From: Opitutus terrae PB90-1
GTDB taxonomy: Bacteria > Verrucomicrobiota > Verrucomicrobiia > Opitutales > Opitutaceae
Assembly (NCBI RefSeq): GCF_000019965.1
Contig: NC_010571.1
Span: 3,729,001 to 3,793,000 of the forward strand
DNA length: 64,000 nt
Reading direction: 5' to 3'
Shown: positions 36,784 through 44,688 of the stretch, in pieces
How the letters are laid out: every line of letters begins with the position of its first letter
How positions within the stretch are numbered: position 1 is the stretch's first letter
Made by a program: the position numbers and the translations under genes
Notes under the pieces: model-generated
Told to the model about the DNA's origin: nothing
Databases searched by the model: none
Seen by the model: the letters and a program-made list of their open reading frames with translations, nothing else

Positions 36784-37824
36784 ATGACCACGACCGGCCC
36801 TATTCGCGTCTTGATCGTCGACGATTCCGCGTTCGCGCGGAAGGTCGTGCGTGAGATCCTGTCCGATGGCTCCGGCGTGGAGGTGGTCGGCTCCGCGCGG
36901 GACGGAGAGGAGGCGTTGGAACTCACGGCGAAACTGAGTCCCGACGTGATCATCTGTGACCTCCGGATGCCGAGGATGGATGGCGTGCATTTCGTGCGCA
37001 CCCAGATGGGAGTGCGGCCGCTGCCGATCATGATCCTCTCGGCCGTGGCCCAGGACGCCGACGAGGTGGTGGAGGCGTTGAATGCGGGCGCCATCGACGT
37101 GGTGCAGAAGCCCACGGCGCTCGCGACGGACGATCTCAGGATGGTCCGCGAAGAACTTATCCAGAAGGTGCGCGGTGCGGTGACGGCACCGGTCGAGAAT
37201 CTCGCGCGGGCACCGGCCGCAAGTCACGCGGTTGCCGCGCCGGAGCGCGTGGCAAAAGCGAAGATCGTCGTCGTGGGGATTTCCACGGGCGGACCGCAGG
37301 CGTTGCGCCGGATGGTGCCGCTGTTGCCCCACGGTTTTCCCGTGCCGGTTGCCATCGTGCTCCACATGCCGATCGGCTACACGGCGCTCTACGCCGAGAA
37401 GCTGAACGAAATCTGCATGCTGACCGTGAAGGAAGCGGCCGAAGGCGACGTGCTGGTGCCCGGCCGTGTGTTGATCGCGCCGGCTGGCCGGCACCTGGCG
37501 TTTCGACGGACCCCCACCGGCGAGGTGGTGGCGCAGCTCCGGGTGCAGCCGCTGGAAAAGCTGCACCGGCCTTCCGCCGACGTGCTGTTCCGCTCGGCGG
37601 CTGAGGTCTACGGCGGCGCGGTGGTGGCGGTCGTGATGACGGGCATGGGCGACGACGGCACGGAAGGCGCCGCCTGGGTGAAGGCCCAGGGCGGGACCGT
37701 CCTCACCGAGGCGGAGCAGAGCTGCGTCATTTATGGCATGCCGCGCGCCGTGGTGGAGGCCGGCTTAAGTGATCTTGTGGTTCCGCTGGACGACATGGCC
37801 CAGGCGATCACCTCCCAAATATGA
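36784..37824 (+). CDS. cheB: chemotaxis response regulator protein-glutamate methylesterase CheB
   Basis: This 346-aa protein has an N-terminal receiver (about 7-120, VDDSAFARK, ICDLRMPRMDG with D59) and a C-terminal methylesterase domain (about 155-340). The catalytic Ser lies in GISTGGPQALRRM, the His in VLHMPIG and the Asp in MTGMGDDGTEGA. It removes methyl groups from the MCP when phosphorylated by CheA. GGGGAG precedes the ATG at 36784. The stop overlaps cheY by 4 nt. Confidence 0.95.
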   Translation: MTTTGPIRVLIVDDSAFARKVVREILSDGSGVEVVGSARDGEEALELTAKLSPDVIICDLRMPRMDGVHFVRTQMGVRPLPIMILSAVAQDADEVVEALNAGAIDVVQKPTALATDDLRMVREELIQKVRGAVTAPVENLARAPAASHAVAAPERVAKAKIVVVGISTGGPQALRRMVPLLPHGFPVPVAIVLHMPIGYTALYAEKLNEICMLTVKEAAEGDVLVPGRVLIAPAGRHLAFRRTPTGEVVAQLRVQPLEKLHRPSADVLFRSAAEVYGGAVVAVVMTGMGDDGTEGAAWVKAQGGTVLTEAEQSCVIYGMPRAVVEAGLSDLVVPLDDMAQAITSQI

Positions 37825-38198
37825 AAGCCAAAGTACTCATTGTCGACGACTCCGCCCTCGCGCGGCGCACCCTCCGGCAGATGTTGGAGGAACTCGGACA
37901 CACCGTGGAGGAGGCCAGCGACGGTGCGCAGGCCCTCGAGCGGTTCTACCTGAGTCCCCCCGATCTCGTGATTCTGGACATGGTGATGGCCGGAATGTAC
38001 GGGCTCGATGTGCTCAGCAAAATGCGCGAGATGAAGCCGGACGCGAAGATCATCGTCGCGACGGCGGACATCCAGGTCTCGACCGCCGAGATGGCGCGGA
38101 AAGCCGGGGCGAAGGCGGTGCTGAACAAACCGATCAACCGGCCGTCATTCGCCCCCATCGTGAAAACGGTGCTGGAAGGAGGTGACACGTGGAACTGA
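37821..38198 (+). CDS. cheY: single-domain response regulator CheY
   Basis: This 125-aa receiver-only protein has VDDSALARR, the phospho-acceptor D53 in VILDMVMAGMYG, the Thr switch in IIVATADI and the conserved Lys in VLNKPIN. It is the diffusible output of the CheA system. No flagellar motor genes are in the window, so its target is unknown. It is followed, with a 10-nt overlap, by a CheC-type phosphatase gene that should dephosphorylate it. Confidence 0.93.
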   Translation: MKAKVLIVDDSALARRTLRQMLEELGHTVEEASDGAQALERFYLSPPDLVILDMVMAGMYGLDVLSKMREMKPDAKIIVATADIQVSTAEMARKAGAKAVLNKPINRPSFAPIVKTVLEGGDTWN

Positions 38199-38809
38199 CC
38201 AGCGGCCAGGTCGACGCGCTCACCGAACTGATCAACATCGGTTACGGACGCGCGGCGGGATCCCTGTCGGAACTCACCGGCTACCGTATCGCCCTCGAGG
38301 TGCCGCAGGTCGCGATCCACGAGATCGAGGCGCTGGCGCCATTGCTCGAACGCGTGCTGCGGGCGGACTGCGCTGCCGTGAGCCAGGCCTTCGACGGGCC
38401 GATCTCGGGGCGCGCGCTGTTGATGCTGGATGAGCGGGCCGCCGCCGCGCTCAGCCGCTTGCTGATCGAGGACGGCGTGCCCGGCACGCGATTGGACGCG
38501 ACGGCGCGCGAAGTGGTCACGGAGGTGGGCAACATTCTGCTCAACGCGTGCCTGGGCGTATTCGGCAATTTGTTGAACGTGCACGTGTCCTTTGCCGTGC
38601 CGCAGTTTCATCTGGAGAGCGTGACTGGCGTGCTGAAATCGGTGGCCACCGAAGCGGCCGAGCAGCTGCGTTACGCGCTCATGATTCACACCCGCTTCTC
38701 GATCCGCACCGGCGATGTGAACGGATATCTGGTCATCATCCTTGGCGTCGCCTCGCTCGACACGTTGTTGGTGGAGTTGTCGAAGTGGGAGCACCAGCAG
38801 GCCCAATGA
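38189..38809 (+). CDS. cheC: CheY-P phosphatase of the CheC family
   Basis: This 206-aa protein starts at GTG 38189, preceded by a near-perfect GGAGGTGA Shine-Dalgarno. It has the two pseudo-symmetric active-site helices of CheC, each with Glu and Asn two to three residues apart: LTELINIGYGRAAGSL near residue 12 and VVTEVGNILLNACLGVF near 115. Both sites look intact, which suggests an active CheY phosphatase. No CheD partner is present. It overlaps cheY by 10 nt and the next kinase gene by 4 nt. Confidence 0.85.
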   Translation: MELTSGQVDALTELINIGYGRAAGSLSELTGYRIALEVPQVAIHEIEALAPLLERVLRADCAAVSQAFDGPISGRALLMLDERAAAALSRLLIEDGVPGTRLDATAREVVTEVGNILLNACLGVFGNLLNVHVSFAVPQFHLESVTGVLKSVATEAAEQLRYALMIHTRFSIRTGDVNGYLVIILGVASLDTLLVELSKWEHQQAQ

Positions 38810-40896
38810 TCGAAGGGCAGAACAGCCCTGACGCGGCGAAAAACCTCCCGGCCGCCGGCGAGGCCACCGCCTCGACGTGGTTGGAGGAAATCGCCCCCTT
38901 CGGGATCTTCACCACGGATCTGGAGCTTCGCATTCGCCGCTGGAACCGCTGGCTCGCAGTGCGGAGCGGACTGCTGGAGCAGGCGGTGGTGGGCAAACCC
39001 CTGTTGGCGCTGTTCCCGGACTTGGAGGCGCGCGGACTGGGCGCACGGTTCCGGCGCGCGCTCGAAGGCGAGATCAGCGTGCTGTCGACGGCGCTGCATC
39101 GTTACCTGCTCCCGTTGCCCGGCACGGACGCGGACAAGGCTTCCGCGTTCATGCTGCAGACCGCACGGATCGCGCCGTTGATCGGACACGGGGCCGTGAC
39201 CGGCACCGTCACCATCATCGAGGATGTGACGCAACGCGAAGTCCAGGCGCAGGGACTGCGCCGACAGCAGGAGTTCGACCGGCTGCTCTCCTCGGCGCTC
39301 GCGACCCTGCTGCAGTCGGCGGAGCCGGCCGAGGCGCTCAGCCAGATTCTGCCGACGATCACGCCGTCGCTGGGATTGGACGCCTACGCGAATTTTCGCC
39401 TGGATCCCCAGCAGGGCGTGCTGCACCTGACCGTTTCTGGCGGCATCGCGCCCACCCCCCGCGCGGCCATGGCCGCCGTGGAGATCGAGCCGGCGGATCG
39501 GATCGCGCCGGGACGGGTAAGTGCCGAGCTGAACGCCACCGTGGAGCGCCAACGTCGCCTGCTGCAACGCATCGGCTTGCGCGGACAATGGGTGTTTCCG
39601 CTCGCGATCGGCGAGCGGGTGGTGGGTTTGCTGGCGTTTGGCAGCTACGAGCGGGCGGTGCTCCCGGCTGGGGATGTGAAAACCCTCGAGCGCATCGCGG
39701 GCTACGTGGCCATCGCCATCGATCGCGCCCAGCGAGAGCGCGACATCGTGGCGGCTTCGCGCGCCAAGGACGAGTTCCTGGCGGCGTTGTCGCACGAATT
39801 GCGCACGCCGTTGAACCCCGTGCTGCTGCTCGCGAGCGAATCCGCGCTGAACGCGGATTATCCGGCAACGGCGCGCGAGGCGTTTCGGATGATTGAAAAA
39901 AACGCGCTGCTCGAGGCGCGGCTGATCGACGATCTGCTCGATCTGACCCGGATCGAACGCGGCAAGCTCGCCTTGGAGATGCAGCGAGTCGATCTGCACG
40001 CGCCGCTGCGCGACGCCGTCGCGACGGTGCACGCCGAGGCCAGCGATCGTGACATTACCATCGAGAAACATCTCCAGGCGGAGCGCAGCGCCGTCGCCGG
40101 AGATTCCGCGCGGCTGCAACAGGTATTTTGGAACGTCCTCAAGAATGCGATCAAGTTCACGTCTCCGGCCGGTCGCATCCGGGTCAGCAGCCGGACTGCG
40201 GCTGAGACCGACGAGGTCCAGATCGAAATCGCGGATACCGGCATCGGATTGGAAGCGCATGAACTCGGACGAATTTTCGAGGCGTTCACGCAGGGAGACC
40301 ATGCGGAGCGCCGGGGTCACCGGTTTGGCGGGCTCGGGCTGGGGCTCGCTATCAGCCGGAACATCGTCGAACTCCACGGCGGAAAGATCCGGGCGGCGAG
40401 TCCCGGCCGGAACCGTGGCGCAACGTTCACGATCACCCTGCCACTGGCGAGTCGGGAGCCCATCGCGTGGACGCCCGCGATCGAGACGACGGGCGTGGGC
40501 CTGGCAGCGATCACCCGCGCGCATTCGGGCCGTCGGATCCTGCTCGTGGAGGACCACGAGCCGACGCGCACCCCCTTGGCCGGGCTGCTTGTGCGGCGCG
40601 GACATGATGTGGTCGCAGTCGCCAGCGCGGAAGAAGCGATGACGGCCGCGGGTGAGGGGAAGTTTGATCTGGTGCTTTCCGACATCGGCCTCCCCGGCCG
40701 GGACGGTTTTTGGCTGATGGAAACGTTGCGCCAGCGGTATGGGTTGGCGGGGATCGCGCTCACCGGCTACGGCATGGATGACGATCTGGCGCGGAGCGAG
40801 GCGGCGGGCTTCACCGCGCATCTCACCAAGCCGGTGCAGGTCGCGATTCTGGATCGTGCGTTGGCCACCTTCTTCCAAGAAACGCAGGACGCGTGA
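38806..40896 (+). CDS. soluble hybrid histidine kinase (PAS, GAF, HisKA, HATPase, receiver)
   Basis: The start at ATG 38806 overlaps the cheC stop (ATGA); the 696-aa product has no membrane helix. A PAS domain (about 20-145, IAPFGIFTTDLELRIRRWNR) is followed by a GAF domain (about 160-310) and HisKA with SHELRTPLNPVLL (His near 330). HATPase (QQVFWNVLKNAIKF, DTGIGL, GGLGLGLAI) and a receiver with LVLSDIGLPGRDGF complete it. The kinase and receiver portions resemble the membrane hybrid kinase at 28733 closely enough (QVFWN, SHELRTPL, GLGLAI) to suggest duplication. It closes the chemosensory cluster. Confidence 0.92.
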   Translation: MIEGQNSPDAAKNLPAAGEATASTWLEEIAPFGIFTTDLELRIRRWNRWLAVRSGLLEQAVVGKPLLALFPDLEARGLGARFRRALEGEISVLSTALHRYLLPLPGTDADKASAFMLQTARIAPLIGHGAVTGTVTIIEDVTQREVQAQGLRRQQEFDRLLSSALATLLQSAEPAEALSQILPTITPSLGLDAYANFRLDPQQGVLHLTVSGGIAPTPRAAMAAVEIEPADRIAPGRVSAELNATVERQRRLLQRIGLRGQWVFPLAIGERVVGLLAFGSYERAVLPAGDVKTLERIAGYVAIAIDRAQRERDIVAASRAKDEFLAALSHELRTPLNPVLLLASESALNADYPATAREAFRMIEKNALLEARLIDDLLDLTRIERGKLALEMQRVDLHAPLRDAVATVHAEASDRDITIEKHLQAERSAVAGDSARLQQVFWNVLKNAIKFTSPAGRIRVSSRTAAETDEVQIEIADTGIGLEAHELGRIFEAFTQGDHAERRGHRFGGLGLGLAISRNIVELHGGKIRAASPGRNRGATFTITLPLASREPIAWTPAIETTGVGLAAITRAHSGRRILLVEDHEPTRTPLAGLLVRRGHDVVAVASAEEAMTAAGEGKFDLVLSDIGLPGRDGFWLMETLRQRYGLAGIALTGYGMDDDLARSEAAGFTAHLTKPVQVAILDRALATFFQETQDA

Positions 40897-41002
40897 AGCC
40901 GTCCTGCCCGGCCGGAGCGCGATAAGTCGGGGCAGAGTTGCGTGAGGGACGCGGAATCCTCATTGCAGCGGATGCTTTGCGCCACGTACGGTTATTCCGC
41001 GC

Positions 41003-42736
41003 ATGGTGCTACTCTCTCTTCCCTTCGTCTGGCCGCGCCCGGAATCTCGATGCTTTGGTGGTCGATTGCTCACGCGTCGTCGGCCAACGCGGAGCATGGC
41101 CGTGGCGGCATGTGCATTCCTCACGGCGCTTCACGCGGCACCGGCGCCAATTACCCCGCGCCCACCGACGCCGCCGATCATCGCGCAACCGAGCGATCTT
41201 TTCGAGGACGTCACGCAACGCGCCGGGATCGATTTCGTGCACCAGTTCGCGCACCAGCGGATCGCGAACATTCTTCTCTCGAATGGCGCGGGCGCGGTCG
41301 TGTTCGACTATGACAATGACGGGTTCGTGGACCTCTATCTGTTGAACTGGGGTCCCCTTCAGGGCGTCACGGTGCAGGCGGCGGGAGTGACGCGCGAGCC
41401 GAACCGGCTGTATCGCAACCGCGGGGATGGCACGTTCGAGGATGTAACCGGGCCGGCCGGACTTGCCGGCAGTGGCTACGCGAGCGCCGCCACCGCCGGC
41501 GACTACGACAACGACGGGCACACGGATCTCTACATCGCCAACATCGGCCGCAATCTGCTCTACCGCAATCGCGGTGACGGCACATTCGAGGACGTCACCG
41601 CCGGGGCCGGCGTCGGACATGAGGGTGCCGGAATCTCCGCGGTGTTTTTCGACGCGGACAACGACGGTCGGCTCGACCTGTATGTGGTGAACTATCTGAC
41701 CTACATTCCGACGAACGAGTCCGAGCAAAACCCCGGCGCGTATCCCGGACCGCTCGCGTATGCCGGGCAGGCCAACGTGCTCTACCGCAATCGCGGTGAC
41801 GGCACGTTCGAGGACGTGACGCACGCCGCCGGACTCTCTGCGCCCGGCCACCGCGGGATGTCGGTCAGCGCGTTCGACGCGGATCGCGACGGCGACGTCG
41901 ATCTCTACGTCTCGAACGATGACACCCCGAACCAGCTCTTCCTGAATGATGGACGCGGACATTTCGCGGAGGTGGCGACGGAGGCGGGCGTCGCCTTCAA
42001 TTCCATCGGCGAGGCGCCCGGCTCGATGAACGCGGCGGTCGCGGATGCTGACGGCGACGGCTCGCCCGATCTCTTCGTCACGCGGTTCGGCTACGGATCG
42101 CTCTACCTGAACACGCGCCCGGGAAGTTACGACGACCGGATTTGGGCGTCCGGTCTGGGCCGGATCACGCAACGCTACGTGGGCTGGGGGGGCGAGTTTC
42201 TCGACTACGACAACGACGGTGACGCCGACCTCGCCGTGGCCAACGGTTCGGCCTTCGTGCTCGATGGCACGGAGACGTTACTGCTGGAGAACCAGGGTGA
42301 CGCGAAGTTTGTCGATGCCTCCGCCCGCGGCGGCGCGTTTTTTCGCACGCCGGTCAACGGTCGTGGCAACGCGGCCCTCGACTACGACAACGACGGTCGG
42401 ATGGATTTTCTGCTCACCGCGCTGGCCGATCGACCGTTCCTGCTGCGCAATCGCGTCGCCAACGGAAACCACTGGCTGACGTTGCACCTCGAGGGGACGC
42501 GGAGCAATCGCAGCGGCTACGGCGCGCTGCTGACGCTCGTCGCCGGCGATTTGACGCTGCACTCCGAGGCGCGCTGTCCGACCGGGTTTCTCACGCAGAG
42601 TGACGCGCGGCCGCACTTCGGACTCGGTGCGCGCACGAAGATCGACCGCCTGGAAATTCGCTGGCCCAGCGGTCGGACGCAGGTGCTGACCGATCTCGCC
42701 GTGGATCAAATTCTCAAGATCAAGGAAACGCCGTGA
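41003..42736 (+). CDS. secreted FG-GAP/VCBS protein with ASPIC/UnbV domain (CRTAC1-like)
   Basis: From ATG 41003 the product is 577 aa; an internal ATG at 41096 (546 aa) would give a compact signal peptide (MAVAACAFLTALHAA) and is equally likely. The mature protein carries repeated DYDNDG-type calcium loops (VFDYDNDGFVDLY, DYDNDGHTDLY, DADNDGRLDLY, DADRDGDVDLY, DYDNDGDADL, DYDNDGRMDFL) in a beta-propeller. An ASPIC/UnbV domain ends it (TRSNRSGYGALLTL ... HFGLGARTKIDRLEIRWPSG). Its stop overlaps the start of the haem protein gene at 42733 (ATGA), so the two are co-translated. It may be a periplasmic binding or scaffold partner for that protein. Confidence 0.9.
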   Translation: MVLLSLPFVWPRPESRCFGGRLLTRRRPTRSMAVAACAFLTALHAAPAPITPRPPTPPIIAQPSDLFEDVTQRAGIDFVHQFAHQRIANILLSNGAGAVVFDYDNDGFVDLYLLNWGPLQGVTVQAAGVTREPNRLYRNRGDGTFEDVTGPAGLAGSGYASAATAGDYDNDGHTDLYIANIGRNLLYRNRGDGTFEDVTAGAGVGHEGAGISAVFFDADNDGRLDLYVVNYLTYIPTNESEQNPGAYPGPLAYAGQANVLYRNRGDGTFEDVTHAAGLSAPGHRGMSVSAFDADRDGDVDLYVSNDDTPNQLFLNDGRGHFAEVATEAGVAFNSIGEAPGSMNAAVADADGDGSPDLFVTRFGYGSLYLNTRPGSYDDRIWASGLGRITQRYVGWGGEFLDYDNDGDADLAVANGSAFVLDGTETLLLENQGDAKFVDASARGGAFFRTPVNGRGNAALDYDNDGRMDFLLTALADRPFLLRNRVANGNHWLTLHLEGTRSNRSGYGALLTLVAGDLTLHSEARCPTGFLTQSDARPHFGLGARTKIDRLEIRWPSGRTQVLTDLAVDQILKIKETP

Positions 42737-43287
42737 AACCTCGCCCAATTTTCTCGCTGCTCGCCGCCACCGTGGTTCTAGCGCTTGCGGTCGGATTGCT
42801 CCGTGCCGACGAGAAGGCGCACAAGCTGACGACGGTCAGCACCCGCAAGATGGCTGACTCGCTGCACGCGATCATCGCGGCCGACCAGCGCGCCTACGCG
42901 GAGCTCGTCGCGAAGTCGCAAGGCGCCGCGGCCGAGAGGCTGCCGACCCATGCGCAGCAGCTGCGGCAAGCGGCGCAGGCGATTCAGAAAAAGGGCGCCG
43001 AGTTTTCCTACACGCTGCGTTCGCTCACGCCGATCAATCCGAACAATGGTCCGCAATCCGACGTGGAGCAGACCGGCTTGGATTTCGTCGCGCAGCATCC
43101 GGAGGAAAATTACTACCGGGAAGAGGAGCTGGGCGGCCGCAGCTATTTCACCGCGGTGTATGCCGAACGCGCCACGCTCGCGTCCTGCGTGGAATGTCAC
43201 AACCAGCACGCTGGCAGTCCGCGCCGCGATTGGAAAGCCGGCGACGTCATGGGCGCCGTCGTCGTGCGCGTGCCGCTGGAATTTTGA
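42733..43287 (+). CDS. Tll0287-like haem-binding domain protein (DUF3365)
   Basis: This 184-aa protein has a signal peptide (about 1-25, LLAATVVLALAVGLLRA) and one c-type haem motif CVECH at residues 152-156. The surroundings (SYFTAVYAERATLASCVECHN, then DWKAGDVMGAVVVRVPL) are typical of the Tll0287-like / DUF3365 family. These domains act as redox or gas sensors, often fused to signalling proteins; here the domain is free. It is translationally coupled to the ASPIC/UnbV gene upstream and lies downstream of the chemosensory cluster. Confidence 0.88.
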   Translation: MKPRPIFSLLAATVVLALAVGLLRADEKAHKLTTVSTRKMADSLHAIIAADQRAYAELVAKSQGAAAERLPTHAQQLRQAAQAIQKKGAEFSYTLRSLTPINPNNGPQSDVEQTGLDFVAQHPEENYYREEELGGRSYFTAVYAERATLASCVECHNQHAGSPRRDWKAGDVMGAVVVRVPLEF

Positions 43288-43513
43288 GGCACCGGCGCGG
43301 TCCCGCTTAATCTCTTGGGCGAATCTGTAGCGTGTGCCGCTGAGTTCTGAGCCTCTCGAGCAAAGCCCGCGAATCACGCGAAATGGCGCGAATGCCGGGA
43401 CAAGAACGCGAGGTGAAGCCGCCGTCCCGGCGGGCGAGGTTGCGGGCGAGGACGTCCGCGCTCCCACGCCGGCGTCGTTCGGGAACGTGACGACCGCGTT
43501 GGCGTTGGCTTGA

Positions 43514-43564
43514 TGTAGCCGGCCTCGCTGAGGCCGGCTGCCGGGCTCAGCGAGCCCGGCTACA
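43514..43564. repeat. palindromic repeat family C, complete 51-nt copy
   Basis: TGTAGCC at the left and GGCTACA at the right form an outer stem. Between them are two hairpins, GGCCTC-GCT-GAGGCC and CCGGGCTC-AGC-GAGCCCGG, giving a cloverleaf-like fold. It sits between convergent genes (281-bp gap 43288-43568), where it could also terminate transcription. The rest of the gap holds GC-rich palindromic debris. Confidence 0.85.
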
Positions 43565-43568
43565 GCGC

Positions 43569-44582
43569 TTAGCGACCGGCGTAGGGCTTTTGGTCGATGA
43601 CGCTCTGGATCGCGGCGTTATTTTCCTCGACGGTTCGATCGCCGTTCGCGTCGGTGGCCGCCGTGAAACTCGCCGCGGGATAGCCGGTCTTCGCCGACGG
43701 TGCGTAGGCTTCGCGGCGCAGATGGGCGAGCGGATTGTGACCGAGCCGACGGGCCCGCGCCGCGCGCAGCGCGTCGAGATCGATTTCCGCCACGACGATC
43801 TTCTCGCCGGGACCGGGATCGGCCTGCGCCAGAATGCGGCCGTCGTAGTCGACGACCATGCTGCCGCCGGGCCACGAGAACGGACCGTAGTGCTGCAGGC
43901 TCGCGCCCTGGTTCGCGGCGACGACGTAGGCGAGATTCTCCAGCGCGCGACAGCGGTTCACGACCGTCCACCAATCCATCGGCGGTGTGGCGCCCCACGG
44001 ATCCATGTAGGCGGAGACGCGGATCAAAACCTCCGCGCCGTTGAGCGTGAGCGCGCGGATCGCCTCGGGGAAAATCCAGTCGTAGCAGATCGCGCAGCCG
44101 AGATTCCCGAGCTCCGTCTGGGCGACAGGGAAGAGTTCCTCGGCGTAGCCCGGCACGTCGTGCGGGCTCGCGTGAACCTCCCACGGAATCCAGGGATTCA
44201 CCTTCCGGTATTTCGTGAGGATGCCTTCGGGGCCGATCAAACACGAGGTGTTGAACAGCACACCGGGGTGGGCGGGGTCGGATTCGATGAAGGTCCCGGT
44301 CTGAATGTAGATCCCGAGTTCGCGCGCCTTGGCGTGGTAGCGCGCGGTGTGTTCGTTCGGCACTGGAACCGCGAGCTTGTCGCGGAGTTCGCGCACCGTG
44401 GCGTAGATCGGCGCGGCGTGCGCGAACTCGGGAAACACGACGAGCCTGACCGGGAAGAACGGCCGGTAGCCGACGACTGCGCCGTCGATCATCGCCAGCA
44501 TTCGGTCGACACGGGCCGAAATCTCGCGGCGATCGGTGGGGCAGGCGAAGTCGGTTTGGCAGGCGGCAACGGCGTAGCGCAT
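43569..44582 (-). CDS. nitrilase/carbon-nitrogen hydrolase family protein
   Basis: This 337-aa protein has the Glu-Lys-Cys triad of the nitrilase superfamily: VVFPEFAHA (E52), TKYRKVNPW (K127) and LGCAICYDWIFPEA (C166). It hydrolyses a C-N bond, as an amidase, carbamoylase or nitrilase. The region after C166 and the length fit aliphatic amidase or formamidase-like branches, but I cannot name the substrate. It has no signal peptide, so it is cytoplasmic, unlike most of its neighbours. It is separated from the preceding minus-strand gene by a 106-bp gap that holds heptanucleotide repeats. Confidence 0.88.
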   Translation of the reverse strand: MRYAVAACQTDFACPTDRREISARVDRMLAMIDGAVVGYRPFFPVRLVVFPEFAHAAPIYATVRELRDKLAVPVPNEHTARYHAKARELGIYIQTGTFIESDPAHPGVLFNTSCLIGPEGILTKYRKVNPWIPWEVHASPHDVPGYAEELFPVAQTELGNLGCAICYDWIFPEAIRALTLNGAEVLIRVSAYMDPWGATPPMDWWTVVNRCRALENLAYVVAANQGASLQHYGPFSWPGGSMVVDYDGRILAQADPGPGEKIVVAEIDLDALRAARARRLGHNPLAHLRREAYAPSAKTGYPAASFTAATDANGDRTVEENNAAIQSVIDQKPYAGR

Positions 44583-44640
44583 GGGGGAAAAGAGCTGAGA
44601 GTCTAGAGCTGAGAGCTGAGAGTCCAGAATTCAGAGCGAC
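44583..44640. repeat. degenerate heptanucleotide tandem repeat (family D)
   Basis: After GGGGGAAAAGAGCT come 7-nt units GAGAGTC, TAGAGCT, GAGAGCT, GAGAGTC, CAGAATT, CAGAGCG. The same lead and unit type occur at 14460-14580. It directly abuts the nitrilase start codon and so occupies its translation-initiation region. Confidence 0.75.
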
Positions 44641-44688
44641 ACACCACCGCAGCATCGCTGATGCGATCCCAGTTTCGGGGTGGTCCGT

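Noticed and set aside
38686-40878. 730-residue open frame antisense to the soluble hybrid kinase
   Set aside because: Shadow frame opposite clear HisKA, HATPase and receiver domains; no domain of its own.
43514-43564. tRNA-like gene because of the cloverleaf-like fold
   Set aside because: It is only 51 nt, lacks a T-loop GTTCRA motif and anticodon arm, and recurs as a repeat at 61458 and 63318.
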